Notes: generated by a model not told the origin, from the letters alone. DNA of 51,172 nucleotides from Gammaproteobacteria bacterium (GCA_030065815.1 JASJCU010000005.1:1-51172), one strand, 5' to 3'; counted from the first letter of the stretch, positions 8,345 through 18,778 are shown. Numbers and translations are program-made.

Positions 8345-9561
8345 ATGAATCCCGACCTGGAAAAACTTCAGCCGTACCCGTTCGAGAAGCTCAATGCGCT
8401 CAAGTCCGGGGTGACGCCGCCTGATCTGCCGCACATCGCGCTGTCGATCGGCGAGCCGAAGCATGCCACACCGGGTTTGATCGCGGCAGCCTTGCACGAA
8501 CACCTCGACGAGGGGTTGTCGAGCTACCCGTTGACGCGCGGCCTGCCGGCGCTGCGAGCGGTCATCGCCGCCTGGTTGACGCGGCGTTTCGCGCTGCCCG
8601 CGAGCAGCGTCGATCCGGATCGCCATGTGCTGCCGGTCAACGGCACGCGCGAGGCGCTGTTCGCGTTCGCCCAGGCCATCGTCGACCGCGAGCGCCCGGC
8701 GATCGTCGCGTCGCCCAACCCTTTCTACCAGATCTACGAGGGCGCGGCGCTGCTGGCCGGCGCGACACCGCATTTCATCCCGTGCACCGCGGCAACCGGC
8801 TACCTGCCGGACCTCGATAGCGTAGAGCCGGCGACCTGGGAGGCCTGCCAGCTGCTGTACCTGTGTTCGCCCGGCAACCCGACCGGCGCGGTCATCCCGC
8901 AGGCGATGTTGCAGCGCGTGATCGCGCTGGCCGAGCGGCACGACTTCATTATCGCGGCGGACGAATGCTACTCGGAGATCTACGTCGACGAACAGCGACC
9001 GCCGGCCGGCCTGCTGCAGGCGGCGGCCGCGCTGGGCAACACCGACTACCGGCGCTGCGTCGTTTTTCACAGCCTGTCGAAACGGTCCAACGCCCCCGGG
9101 CTGCGCTCGGGCTTCGTCGCCGGCGATGCCGGGGTGCTGGCCAAGTTCCTGCGCTACCGCACCTACCACGGCTGCGCGATGCCGATCCAACACCAGCATG
9201 CGAGCATCGCCGCGTGGAGCGACGAGCAGCATGTCCGCGACAACCGCCAGCAGTATCGGGCCAAGTTCGACGCCGTGCTCGACGTCCTCGACGGCTGTCT
9301 CGACGTCACGCTGCCGGACGCCGGCTTCTACCTGTGGCCGCGCACGCCGGGCAGCGACGAAGCCTTTGCCCGCGAGCTGTTCGCTCGGCAGCACGTCACC
9401 GTGCTGCCCGGGCGCTACCTGTCGCGCGACGTCGACGGCAGCAATCCGGGCGCCGACCACGTACGCATGGCCCTGGTCGCCACGCACGACGAGTGTGTCG
9501 AGGCCGCCAAACGCATCAAACAACTTGTAACCGCTATCAACGAATCAACCAGGAGAGTCTC

Positions 9562-9565
<4 letters not shown>
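8345..9565 (+). CDS. dapC: Succinyldiaminopimelate transaminase
   Basis: A PLP fold-type I aminotransferase that makes N-succinyl-LL-2,6-diaminopimelate from the keto precursor and glutamate. The 406 residues include [10 protein letters not shown] (near 174-183), [10 protein letters not shown] (near 205-213) and the PLP-Lys motif [15 protein letters not shown] with Lys246. The start [16 protein letters not shown] is characteristic of the proteobacterial DapC subfamily. The gene context (dapD follows with a 4-nt overlap, dapE is nearby) supports this role over generic aspartate aminotransferase. Confidence 0.93.
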
Positions 9566-10383
<818 letters not shown>

Positions 10384-10394
10384 ATCGAGGAAGA

Positions 10395-10491
10395 GGAACG
10401 CAGAGGGCGCGGAGATTCGCGGAGAGCGCAGAGCTTAACCAATTGAAAAGGCTCTGCGCCCTCTGCGTCTCCTCAGCGAACGCTGCGTTCC
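10395..10491. repeat. CGCAGAG-rich imperfect inverted repeat, copy A
   Basis: Two arms face each other. The left arm (10395-10434) begins GGAACGCAGAGGGCGC and ends GCGCAGAGC. The right arm (10451-10491) is its approximate reverse complement, with CTCTGCGCCCTCTGCG and ending GCTGCGTTCC. The heptamer CGCAGAG recurs at roughly 10-bp spacing. It sits between dapD and yffB and leaves 18 nt before the yffB ATG. The same motif recurs after yffB, so it is a dispersed repeat rather than a single terminator. No T-run is present. Confidence 0.75.
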
Positions 10492-10509
10492 AATTGCCCG
10501 GAATCTGCA

Positions 10510-10854
10510 ATGATCACGCTCTACGGCATACCCAACTGCGACACGATGAAGAAGGCGCGCACCTGGCTGGCCGAGCACGGCGTCGATTACGCATTCCACG
10601 ATTACAAGAAGGCCGGCATCGACGAGGCCACGCTGCGCGCCTGGGTCGACGAGCTCGGCTGGGAGGCGCTGCTCAACCGCCGCGGCATGATGTGGCGCAA
10701 GGTACCGCAGGCGGTCAAGGACACGATCGACGAGGCCGCCGCGATCCGCGTGATGCTGGAGACGCCGAGCATCATCAAGCGGCCTGTCCTCGACACCGGT
10801 GACGCCCGTCACGTCGGTTTCAACGCGGAGCAATACGAACGCCTCTTTGCCTGA
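10510..10854 (+). CDS. yffB: ArsC/Spx-like thioredoxin-fold protein (YffB family)
   Basis: A 114-residue protein with a thioredoxin-fold ArsC-like domain. It opens [20 protein letters not shown], with a single Cys10 in the position of the ArsC/Spx active Cys, and shows [10 protein letters not shown] and IKRPVLDTG. These match YffB of E. coli, whose role is not firmly known (proposed glutathione-dependent reductase). Like E. coli yffB it lies just upstream of dapE. Inverted CGCAGAG repeats flank it on both sides. A true arsenate reductase is unlikely given this subfamily. Confidence 0.93.
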   Translation: MITLYGIPNCDTMKKARTWLAEHGVDYAFHDYKKAGIDEATLRAWVDELGWEALLNRRGMMWRKVPQAVKDTIDEAAAIRVMLETPSIIKRPVLDTGDARHVGFNAEQYERLFA

Positions 10855-10861
10855 TCGTCGA

Positions 10862-10998
10862 CAGGAACACGGGAAGCACGGCGGACACGCAGACAATGCC
10901 AGGGCTCTGGCAGAATAAAGACGTGTCAAGCCTTGGACCGGACATCGGCATTGGAAACCCCTGCACCCTCTGCGCTACTCTGCGTCCTCTGCGTTCCC
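10862..10998. repeat. CGCAGAG-rich imperfect inverted repeat, copy B
   Basis: The right arm (10961-10998) reads, on the minus strand, GGGAACGCAGAGGACGCAG then AGTAGCGCAGAGGGTGCAG, close to the consensus of copy A. A more degenerate left arm (about 10862-10895, GGAACACGGGAAGCACGGCG then GACACGCAGAC) faces it. It lies between yffB and dapE and ends 17 nt before the dapE ATG. Together with copy A it brackets yffB. Confidence 0.65.
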
Positions 10999-11015
10999 GT
11001 ACCCGAAGCCCAGCC

Positions 11016-12143
11016 ATGTCCGCCACGCTCGACCTCGCCATCGACCTGATCCGCCGACCGTCGGTGACGCCCGAAGACGCCGGCTGCCAGGCAACCATGA
11101 TGCAGCGCCTCGCGGCCGCAGGCTTCGTGACCGAGCCGATGCGCTTCGCCGACGTCGACAATTTCTGGGCGCGACGCGGCGACGCCGGCCCGCTGTTCTG
11201 CTTCGCCGGTCACACCGATGTCGTGCCGCCCGGTCCGCGACAGGAGTGGCGGTCCGACCCGTTCGATCCGCAGATCCACGAAGGCATGTTGTACGGTCGC
11301 GGCGCCGCGGACATGAAGGGCTCCCTTGCCGCGATGATCACGGCGACGGAGCGCTTCGTCGCCCGCCATCCGGCACACCGCGGCTCGATCGCTTTCCTGA
11401 TCACCAGCGACGAAGAGGGCCCGGCGATCAACGGTACGGTCAAGGTGGTCGAGACACTGCAGGCGCGTAACGAACAGATCGACTGGTGCCTGGTCGGCGA
11501 ACCCTCGTCGACGGCGCACGTCGGTGACGTGGTCAAGAACGGACGGCGCGGGTCGCTCGGTGCGGTGCTGCGAGTCAACGGTGTCCAGGGGCATGTCGCC
11601 TACCCCCACCTGGCGCGCAATCCAGTGCACGACGTCGCGCCGGCCCTGGCAGAACTCGCGGCCACCGAGTGGGATAGCGGCAACGATTCCTTTCCGCCGA
11701 CCACGTTCCAGGTCTCCAACGTCCACGCCGGCAGCGGCGCGACCAACGTCATCCCCGGCGTCTGCGAGGTCACGTTCAACTTCCGCTATTCGACCGAGAC
11801 CAGTGACGTCGCGCTGCGCGAGCGGGTCGAGCAGGTGCTCGATCGGCACGGCCTGGACTACGACATCGACTGGACACTGTCCGGTCGGCCGTTCCTGACA
11901 GCGCGTGGAGAACTCGTCGACGCCGCGCAGCAGGCGATTGCGGCGGTCGCCGGCCGCGCCACCGAACTCTCGACGGCCGGTGGCACGTCCGACGGACGCT
12001 TCATCGCGCCGACCGGCGCGCAGGTGCTCGAACTCGGACCGCTGAACGCGACCATCCACAAGGTCGACGAATGCGTCGCCGTCGACGATCTCGACCGGCT
12101 GTCGGCGATGTACCAAAAGACGCTCGAGATCCTGCTCGCCTGA
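11016..12143 (+). CDS. dapE: Succinyl-diaminopimelate desuccinylase
   Basis: A zinc-dependent M20 amidohydrolase releasing LL-diaminopimelate. The frame is open upstream through the repeat element, but [19 protein letters not shown] is the family start, so the ATG at 11016 was chosen, giving 375 residues as in E. coli. Metal and catalytic residues are visible: His66 ([11 protein letters not shown]), Asp99 ([11 protein letters not shown]), and Glu133/Glu134 (SDEEGPA). The C-terminal GGTSDGRFI and HKVDECV segments complete the site. It ends the dapC-dapD-yffB-dapE cluster. Confidence 0.97.
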   Translation: MSATLDLAIDLIRRPSVTPEDAGCQATMMQRLAAAGFVTEPMRFADVDNFWARRGDAGPLFCFAGHTDVVPPGPRQEWRSDPFDPQIHEGMLYGRGAADMKGSLAAMITATERFVARHPAHRGSIAFLITSDEEGPAINGTVKVVETLQARNEQIDWCLVGEPSSTAHVGDVVKNGRRGSLGAVLRVNGVQGHVAYPHLARNPVHDVAPALAELAATEWDSGNDSFPPTTFQVSNVHAGSGATNVIPGVCEVTFNFRYSTETSDVALRERVEQVLDRHGLDYDIDWTLSGRPFLTARGELVDAAQQAIAAVAGRATELSTAGGTSDGRFIAPTGAQVLELGPLNATIHKVDECVAVDDLDRLSAMYQKTLEILLA

Positions 12144-12229
12144 GCGGCGGCGGCCGCGGCCGCCGTGGGTACGCGGTCGCATCGCCACTCCGGCGATGCG
12201 ATACCGCGAACGCGGCGCACGGCGTGTCG

Positions 12230-13780
12230 CTAGCGACGCAGCTGTATCGCCAGTGCGAGCTGGTTGCGCAGGGCCCGCACCAGGCGCAGCGCGCCCTTTT
12301 CGAGCTGCAAGCCGTCGGCCAGCGCGTGCTCGGCAACGATGCACCCGACCGGTTTGTTCTGCACGATCAACGGCAGGAACAGCAGCGCGCCACTCGGGCA
12401 CAGCGTGCCATACCATGTCGGGATACCCTGGCCGCGACCGGCCAGCGCCAGATCGGCGATGTGGACGTCGGTCTGTTGCTTGAGCGCGACGTGGAACACG
12501 TCATGCCGGTAGCGCTCGTCGAAGCGCAGTGCCTTCAGGTAGCCGTCGATGTTGTCGCCGAAACCCATGCGGCCCGCGTAGCAGTGCCGGACGGGATCGC
12601 GCAGGCACAGCGCGATGCGGCGCAGGTCGAAAGCGCGATAGATCGACTCGAGCACGACCTGGGCGATCTGGCCGAGACCGACGGATTCGGCGAGCATCGC
12701 CGTGGTTTCCTGCAGGCCCTCGGACAATACCGCCTCGGGATCGCCGAACGGACTGCTGCCGTCCGCGTCGACGCTGTCATCGGGCAAGGTCACGACACCC
12801 AGCTCGTCGTCGCCGTCGGCTCCTTCCGTATCCGGCGTGCCTGCCCCGGTCAGCGCCTTGATCGCGTCCGGTGCGCCATCGCGCGTCGCGATGCTGTCGG
12901 CCAGCAGGCGGTACTCGCGGCGCGTGTCGCGCAAGACCTCGGCAACGCGCTCCTCCTCCGGCTCGGCGCAGTGCCGGTAACGGCTCAGTACCGTGGACAC
13001 GTCGGTGTCGCGCAACGACGCCCCGGCGGCCAGGCAATCGGTCAGCTCGTGCGCCAGGCCGGCGAGCTGCCTGAGCGTGTCCTCGTCGCTGGTCGCGCGC
13101 TCGTGCTCACGCGGCGGCAGCGACCTCATGCTGTGCGTGATCGTGTGCGGGAAGTTCCAGGTCTTGCCGACCGCAATGCCGAGATGATCGAAATCGACGC
13201 CGAGCACTCGGCGCTGGGCCTGTGCGGCGGAGATACCCTCGTCCGCCATCGCCGCCAGGATCGCCTGATCCTCTTCCGGCAGATAGAACGCCACGAGCAG
13301 CTCGCCGAGGTTATGGAACATCGCCGCGAGGAAGGCCTCCTCGCCCTGCACGAGGCCGGCGTCGCGGGCCAGCTCGCGTGCCATCAGTGCGCCGAACATG
13401 CTCTTGCCGATCAGTGCCTTGACGCGGTCGGCATTGCGGTCGCCGGCGAACTGCTCGAACAGGATCAGCGATGCCGCCAGCGCGCGCACGGGCTTGATGC
13501 CGAGGACGACGATCGCGCGCGAGATGGTCCCGACCTTGCCGGCGAATCCCAGGTAGTACGCCGAGTTCACGACCTTGAGTATCTTGTTGGTCAGCGCGAA
13601 ATCGCGGACGATCACGGCCGCAAGGTGTTCGGTCGACCGCTCGTCTGCCGCGGACAGACGGTTGAGCGTGCGCACCGTCTCCGACAGGGCCGGGAAGTCC
13701 TGGCTGTGCTGCATGCGCCGCAGCAGGAACTCGACGGCACCGGCGGCCGATTCCGGGGCCTTGCGGTCCGCGGCTGTCAT
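12230..13780 (-). CDS. HDOD domain protein with C-terminal GAF-like domain
   Basis: A 516-residue cytoplasmic signalling protein. Residues about 20-215 form an HDOD domain (FPALSETVRTLNRLS, NSAYYLGFAGKVGTISRAIV, FHNLGELL), an HD-like fold lacking phosphohydrolase residues. A linker rich in Asp/Glu follows (about 300-340). Residues about 345-510 resemble a GAF domain (LAESVGLGQIAQVVLESIYR, GALLFLPLIVQNKPVGCIVAE). HDOD-GAF proteins are often output or adaptor parts of two-component and c-di-GMP networks. It lies downstream of the symporter-kinase/regulator cluster on the same strand and may be functionally tied to it. Confidence 0.85.
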   Translation of the reverse strand: MTAADRKAPESAAGAVEFLLRRMQHSQDFPALSETVRTLNRLSAADERSTEHLAAVIVRDFALTNKILKVVNSAYYLGFAGKVGTISRAIVVLGIKPVRALAASLILFEQFAGDRNADRVKALIGKSMFGALMARELARDAGLVQGEEAFLAAMFHNLGELLVAFYLPEEDQAILAAMADEGISAAQAQRRVLGVDFDHLGIAVGKTWNFPHTITHSMRSLPPREHERATSDEDTLRQLAGLAHELTDCLAAGASLRDTDVSTVLSRYRHCAEPEEERVAEVLRDTRREYRLLADSIATRDGAPDAIKALTGAGTPDTEGADGDDELGVVTLPDDSVDADGSSPFGDPEAVLSEGLQETTAMLAESVGLGQIAQVVLESIYRAFDLRRIALCLRDPVRHCYAGRMGFGDNIDGYLKALRFDERYRHDVFHVALKQQTDVHIADLALAGRGQGIPTWYGTLCPSGALLFLPLIVQNKPVGCIVAEHALADGLQLEKGALRLVRALRNQLALAIQLRR

Positions 13781-13894
13781 GTCTCGACGGGGTATTGACC
13801 AATCATGCAGGTACTATCGGTCGCGGCGGCGGAATCTTTGCGCGTAGCCGGTATGCGCCGATCGGGGGCTCCGGCAATCGGCCCGAACCGCCGT

Positions 13895-15388
13895 CTAGCG
13901 AAGGAACTCCTGCTGCAGCCGCAGCTGCAGCAGTCGTGCCTGGCGGAACGCCTCTTTCAGCATCATGCGCTGCGGGGCCGTCAGCCTCGCGGGATCGACC
14001 CGGTTCACTTCGTCGTGCTCGCCGCCGCCGAGTTGGCGCTGGACGCGGAGCCGCTGCACCAGGTCGAACGCCTCGACCGATGCGACCGTGTCGGACGCGG
14101 AACGCCGCATCGCCGGCCCCACGACACGCAGGCGATCGGCGGTATTGGTCAGACCGACGGCGTGTTTCAACGCCCAGATCCGCGCCGCATCGATGAACGG
14201 GCGCGCGCCGCGCGTCTTCAGGTCGATGGTGTGCGGATAGCGATGTCCGCCGTCGAACACCAGGTTGCCGAGCCACCCCAGGGCAGGTGTACAGCTCAGG
14301 GCCTCGTCGGCCAGCGCGCGCAGGAACCGGGGGTGTCGCGCCGGCAGCGGCAACAGCCACTGCTGTAACTCGTCGACGAGTTCGTCCTGGCCATACACGG
14401 GGCGCAGGTCGAAGAAGATGGTCGCGTGCAGCAATGCCTGCGGTTCCGGCTTGGCCATCCAGTTCGCAAAGCGATCGCGCCACTCGGCCGCCGACAGGCA
14501 CCACGCGGCGTTGCCGGCCATGATGTCGCCGGGACAGAGCCGGAACCCGCACAGGTCCAGGGCCTTGTTGACCGCCCGCGCGAAGGGCAACAGGGCCGCC
14601 CTGACCTCGGCGGTATCGGAGGCGTTGTCGGGCTGGAAGATGAGGCCGTTGTCCTGGTCGCTGGCGAACGCCTGCTCGAGCCGGCCCTCGGAGCCGAACA
14701 CCATCCAGCTCCACGACACGGGCGGCAGATCGAACTCGTCGGCGACCAGCTCGATGACGCGGATCGTGATCAGGTCGTTGAGGCCAGACAGCCACTGGCA
14801 CAGCGACTCGGCACCCATGCCGTTGGCAAACAGCGACGCCGCGCGTTCGCGAACGGCAATCGCGGCGCGCGCCATGCTGTCGACATTGTCGGCAATCCCG
14901 ATGCGTTCCACCAACTCGTCGGCGCCACCCTCGCGGAACCCCGGCAGGTCGTTCTGCGACAGCAGGTTGACGAACGACCCGTCGGGCTCAACGAGGACCA
15001 CGTGACCGAGTCGGGCCCGCGTCATTGTCACGCGTGCCCGGTGCAGCGTGGCATCGGCAGGCAGGCAGACCGGGGCGGCCGTCATGAAGACAAAGGTGGG
15101 ATCGTCGAGGCTGCCCTTCCTCAACGCGATCGCCTCGACAAGGTCGGCGAGCGTCACGATGCCGAGTGGCGGGCTGCCGGCTTCGGCGACCACGGCCGCC
15201 TGCACCTTGGTCTGGCTGAGCGAGAACAGCGTGTCGCGCAGTGTCGCATCAGGCCGGACGACCAGCGGGACATCACGCACCAGCGAACGCAGCTTTGACT
15301 GGCTCGTGCCCGCAACGATGTCCTCGAGCGACGCGTACTCGCTGACGCTGCTGACCGGCGCACGCGCCTTGTCGGCCTCGGGCATCAT
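13895..15388 (-). CDS. CBS-pair / DUF294 putative nucleotidyltransferase
   Basis: A 497-residue regulator-like protein. Residues about 30-150 form a pair of CBS domains (adenine nucleotide sensors), with GIVTLADLVEAI in the first and NLLSQNDLPGF in the second. Residues about 165-330 hold the DUF294 nucleotidyltransferase domain with the signature FGSEGRLEQAFASDQDNG at 231-248, including the likely metal-binding SDQD. The rest is the DUF294 C-terminal substrate-binding region. Such proteins often sit beside SSF-type symporters or symporter kinases. The ATG overlaps the stop of the response regulator gene by 4 nt, so it belongs to that operon. The target of modification is unknown. Confidence 0.9.
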   Translation of the reverse strand: MMPEADKARAPVSSVSEYASLEDIVAGTSQSKLRSLVRDVPLVVRPDATLRDTLFSLSQTKVQAAVVAEAGSPPLGIVTLADLVEAIALRKGSLDDPTFVFMTAAPVCLPADATLHRARVTMTRARLGHVVLVEPDGSFVNLLSQNDLPGFREGGADELVERIGIADNVDSMARAAIAVRERAASLFANGMGAESLCQWLSGLNDLITIRVIELVADEFDLPPVSWSWMVFGSEGRLEQAFASDQDNGLIFQPDNASDTAEVRAALLPFARAVNKALDLCGFRLCPGDIMAGNAAWCLSAAEWRDRFANWMAKPEPQALLHATIFFDLRPVYGQDELVDELQQWLLPLPARHPRFLRALADEALSCTPALGWLGNLVFDGGHRYPHTIDLKTRGARPFIDAARIWALKHAVGLTNTADRLRVVGPAMRRSASDTVASVEAFDLVQRLRVQRQLGGGEHDEVNRVDPARLTAPQRMMLKEAFRQARLLQLRLQQEFLR

Positions 15389-15762
15389 GCGCCGCGCCCT
15401 GCCAGCAACTCGCCGACCCGGTCGACCAGGTCGTGGGTCGAGAACGGCTTGGTCACATAGGCATCGGCGCCGAGCGAGAGGCCTTTCTTCATCTCCGCCT
15501 CGCGACCCTTGGCCGACAGCATCAGTATCGGCAGGCCACCGAACTGCGGATCGGCGCGGACCGCCTCGCAGACCTCGAAGCCGTTCTTGCGCGGCATCAT
15601 GACGTCGAGAATCATCAGGTCCGGCCTGACCTCGGGCAGCATGTCGAGCGCCTTTTGACCGTCACCCGCCGTCGCGACTTCGTAGCCTTCCCGCTTCATC
15701 AGGAACTCGACCGACAGCACGATATTCGGCTCGTCATCGACGATCAGGACCTTCTTCGGCAT
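15385..15762 (-). CDS. Single-domain (CheY-like) response regulator
   Basis: A 125-residue REC domain with no output domain. It shows the acidic pocket VDDEP (Asp9, Asp10), the phospho-acceptor Asp53 (MILDVMMPRKNG), a Ser in LSAKG, and Lys in TKPF. The frame also has an earlier start at 15786, but MPKKVLIVDDEP is the usual REC start and GGGGGG lies just upstream, so 15762 was chosen. The gene overlaps the end of the histidine kinase by 29 nt and the next gene by 4 nt, so it is almost certainly its cognate receiver. Confidence 0.92.
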   Translation of the reverse strand: MPKKVLIVDDEPNIVLSVEFLMKREGYEVATAGDGQKALDMLPEVRPDLMILDVMMPRKNGFEVCEAVRADPQFGGLPILMLSAKGREAEMKKGLSLGADAYVTKPFSTHDLVDRVGELLAGRGA

Positions 15763-18517
15763 CTGACCCCCCGTTGGCGGCGCCACCGCCCCGTGTTTGC
15801 GGCAGCATCACAGTAAAAGTAGCACCATTTGGCTGCCCACTTTCGACCCGGATCGTGCCGCCCAGGTGCTCGATGATCCGCCGGCTGATCGGTAGTCCAA
15901 GGCCGGTCCCGACGGGTTTCTGCGAACCGCCGCCGCCCTGGCGGAACTTGTCGAAGATATCGGCCTGGTCGGCAGGATCGATACCGGGACCGTTGTCGCT
16001 GACGCTGACTCGGTACGCGGTGCTGCCGGCCGAATCCTGTTCGGTGATCGAGACGTGCACCTTGCCGTGTCCCTCGGGCGTGAACTTGGCCGCATTCGAC
16101 AGCAGGTTGACCAGTACCTGCATCAGGCGATCGGCGTCGCCGGCGACGACGCACGGCCGAGGCGGCACGTCGCAGTGCACGACGGCACCGCGTTCACTGA
16201 ACAGCTGCTCTGTCGCCGCCGTCGCCTGGCCGACCAGTTGGACGAGATCGACGTCCTCGGTCTTCCAGTCGGCATGTCCGGATTCGATCTTGGCAAGGTC
16301 GAGCACCTGGTTGACCAGCCGTGACAGGCGGTTGGTCTCGCTGACGACGATACCGAGGAAGCGCTTTCGCTCGGCCAGCTCGATCTTTGGGTCGTCGAAC
16401 AGGATCTCGGAAAAGGCGCGGATCGAGGCCAGCGGCGTGCGCAATTCGTGAGTCACCGACGACATGAAATCGTCCTTGACCCGGTCGAGTTCCTTGAGCT
16501 GCTCGTTGGCCGTCTTCAGGTCGCGGGTCGCCGCTTCGAGCTCCGCCGATTTCTGCTCGAGTTCGCGGCTGTAGGCACGGATCTGCGAGGCTTCATCGAG
16601 TATATGCAGGACCTCGTCGACGCCGAGCGCCTCCTCGGCAGTGACCGACGCCACCATGACCCTGGCCGACGCGCTGCCGATGGCGCCGGCGAGCAGCGTC
16701 TCGGCGAAATGCACGGTTTCCGCATCCGCCGGCAGCATCGCCGGGTCGTCGATGCCGCGCTCGCCGGCGAAGCGGCGGAACGCCAACCGCGAACGCTCGC
16801 GGCCGAGGAACCGCTCGGCCAGCCCCTGCAACTCCGCCACCTCGGCGGTGCCCCGCCACAGCGCGATGCCGACCGGGCGCTCGTGCTTCAGGATATCGAC
16901 GAACAGCGTGGCCTGCGTCGTCTCCGTGACGTTCGGGGCCTGTCGCATCGAGAACAACAGGTAGGCGCCGATGTTGAATGTCATGCTCCAGAACAGGCAG
17001 TGCGTGATCTCGTTCATCCCGCTCAAGCCGAACAGCTCCTGGGGACGAAGCAGCGCAATGCCGAACGGGCCGTGCTCGAGAAAGCCCGCCGGCAACCACC
17101 CGGACTTGGCGAAAGACGGCAGCAGCAGCGTGTACAGCCAGATGCCGAATCCCGCGATCAGGCCGGCGAGCGCACCGCTGCGCGTACCCCCCCGCCAGTA
17201 GAGACCGATGATCATCGCCGGGGCGAACTGCGCGACCGCGGAAAAACTGATCAGGCCGATGCTGACCAGTGCGTAGGCCTCCCCGGCGAGGCGAAAGTAC
17301 AGGTAACCGAGCAACAGGATGACGACGATCGCGCCGCGCCGGATACGCAGCAGCAGATGACTGAGGTCGACCGACGGTGGCACGTGCTTCCAACGCCGCA
17401 GCAGGCCGGGCATGACCAGGTCGTTACAGACCATGGTCGACAACGCGATGGTCTCGACGATCACCATGCCGGTCGCCGCCGACAGGCCGCCGATGAACGC
17501 CAGCAGCGACAGCCCACCCTGCTGATGGAGCATCGGCAGCGTCAGCACGTAGGTGTCGGCATCGACCTTCGATCCAGCGAACTCCAACTGTCCCGCGAGC
17601 GCGATCGGGATCACGAATACATTGATCAGCAGCAGGTACAGTGGGAACATCCACACCGCGCGGCGCAGGTGGTGCTCGGAGCTGTTCTCGACGACGGCAA
17701 CCTGAAACTGGCGCGGCAGCATCATCACCGCGAGCGCCGCCAGCAGGGTCAGCGAAAACCAGTCCTGGTAGCCGCTGTCGGGACTGGCAATGAACGGATT
17801 CAGCAGCTCGGCCGCTTCCGCCTTGTCAAACAGATCGGCGAAGCCATCGTGCAGCGAAAAGGTTACGAACATCCCGACCGCGAGAAACGCCACCAGCTTG
17901 ACGATCGATTCGAACGCAATCGCGGCAACCATGCCCTCGTGGCGTTCACTGGCATCGAGGTGTCGGGTTCCAAACAGGATCGTGAACACCGCCAGCACCA
18001 GCGCGACGTGCAACGCCGTGTCGTGCAGCACAGGGACCGTTTGCACGTCTTGCAGGCCCTGGACCTCCGGGTAGCTCTGCAGGATCGTGAAACTGCGTGC
18101 AATCGCCTTGAGCTGCAGCGCAATGTACGGCACCACGCCGAGCACGGCGATGACGGTCACGATGCCACCCAGCATCTGGCTCTTGCCGTAGCGCGATGCG
18201 ATGAAATCGGCAATCGACGTGATGCGCTGGGTCTTGCTGACCCGGACCATCTTCAGCAGCAGCGTGCCCCACAGCGCGGCAATCAGCGTCGGCCCGAGAT
18301 AGACCGGCAGGAAGCCGACGCCGCCGCTCGCCGCACGTCCGACGCTGCCATAGAACGTCCAGGCGGTGCAGTAGACCGCGAGTGACAACGCATAGATGGT
18401 GGGGCTGTCGATCACCGAGCGCTGCTGGTCGGCCCGGCGGTCTGCCCAGTAGGCGATCGCGAACAACAGGCCCAGGTACAGCAGCGCGTACAGGACGATC
18501 AGGTTCGGCCCAAGCAT
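15734..18517 (-). CDS. Sodium/solute symporter-histidine kinase hybrid (CbrA type)
   Basis: A 927-residue inner-membrane sensor. Residues about 1-510 are a sodium:solute symporter (SSF) domain with some 12-13 helices. Residues about 525-640 (GTAEVAELQGLAERFLG, ASARVMVASVTAEEALGVDE) form the soluble STAC-type linker seen in this group, followed by a coiled coil (YSRELEQKSAELEAATRDL). The HisKA domain has the H-box SSVTHELRTPLAS with His690. The ATPase domain shows the N-box LLSNAAKFTPEG, G1 DNGPGID and G2 GTGLGLPISR. Related CbrA proteins sense or transport amino acids such as histidine. Unlike CbrA/CbrB, its partner is a stand-alone REC protein, not an NtrC-type regulator. A proline oxidation gene is upstream. 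Confidence 0.92.
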   Translation of the reverse strand: MLGPNLIVLYALLYLGLLFAIAYWADRRADQQRSVIDSPTIYALSLAVYCTAWTFYGSVGRAASGGVGFLPVYLGPTLIAALWGTLLLKMVRVSKTQRITSIADFIASRYGKSQMLGGIVTVIAVLGVVPYIALQLKAIARSFTILQSYPEVQGLQDVQTVPVLHDTALHVALVLAVFTILFGTRHLDASERHEGMVAAIAFESIVKLVAFLAVGMFVTFSLHDGFADLFDKAEAAELLNPFIASPDSGYQDWFSLTLLAALAVMMLPRQFQVAVVENSSEHHLRRAVWMFPLYLLLINVFVIPIALAGQLEFAGSKVDADTYVLTLPMLHQQGGLSLLAFIGGLSAATGMVIVETIALSTMVCNDLVMPGLLRRWKHVPPSVDLSHLLLRIRRGAIVVILLLGYLYFRLAGEAYALVSIGLISFSAVAQFAPAMIIGLYWRGGTRSGALAGLIAGFGIWLYTLLLPSFAKSGWLPAGFLEHGPFGIALLRPQELFGLSGMNEITHCLFWSMTFNIGAYLLFSMRQAPNVTETTQATLFVDILKHERPVGIALWRGTAEVAELQGLAERFLGRERSRLAFRRFAGERGIDDPAMLPADAETVHFAETLLAGAIGSASARVMVASVTAEEALGVDEVLHILDEASQIRAYSRELEQKSAELEAATRDLKTANEQLKELDRVKDDFMSSVTHELRTPLASIRAFSEILFDDPKIELAERKRFLGIVVSETNRLSRLVNQVLDLAKIESGHADWKTEDVDLVQLVGQATAATEQLFSERGAVVHCDVPPRPCVVAGDADRLMQVLVNLLSNAAKFTPEGHGKVHVSITEQDSAGSTAYRVSVSDNGPGIDPADQADIFDKFRQGGGGSQKPVGTGLGLPISRRIIEHLGGTIRVESGQPNGATFTVMLPQTRGGGAANGGSDAEEGPDRR

Positions 18518-18531
18518 CAGCGGCCCTGCTT

Positions 18532-18732
18532 TCAGCTGTCCCCGCTCTCGACCGTTACCGCGGCGAGGACGACGAGCAGCAGCCAGACGCCGAACAGGTA
18601 CAGATAGCTGAGTGGAATGCCGGCGAGTTCGTCCGCCCGGTCGAACAGGCTCAGCGCCGGCGATAGCAGCAGTACCACGCCGATCAGGAACACGCCCACG
18701 AGGCGTTGCCGGGTCAGCAGAGATCCTCGCAT
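18532..18732 (-). CDS. Small two-helix membrane protein upstream of the symporter-kinase
   Basis: A 66-residue protein with two hydrophobic helices (about 10-29 and 42-60), an FDRADELAGIPLSYLYLFGV segment between them, and a short polar tail. The ATG at 18732 has a strong AGGAG. It ends 14 nt before the kinase start, so the two are probably cotranslated. Its position matches the small membrane protein CbrX encoded just before CbrA in Pseudomonas, and it could be a small subunit of the symporter module. Homology to CbrX is an inference from position, size and topology. Confidence 0.8.
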   Translation of the reverse strand: MRGSLLTRQRLVGVFLIGVVLLLSPALSLFDRADELAGIPLSYLYLFGVWLLLVVLAAVTVESGDS

Positions 18733-18778
18733 GGTATCTCCTGGCGGAAGGCTTCCGCTGCGGCAGATGACGTAACCG

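Noticed and set aside
15763-15786. An earlier start for the response regulator adding MAPPTGGQ
   Set aside because: The added residues are not part of REC domains, and the internal ATG at 15762 has a purine-rich site and gives the normal domain start.
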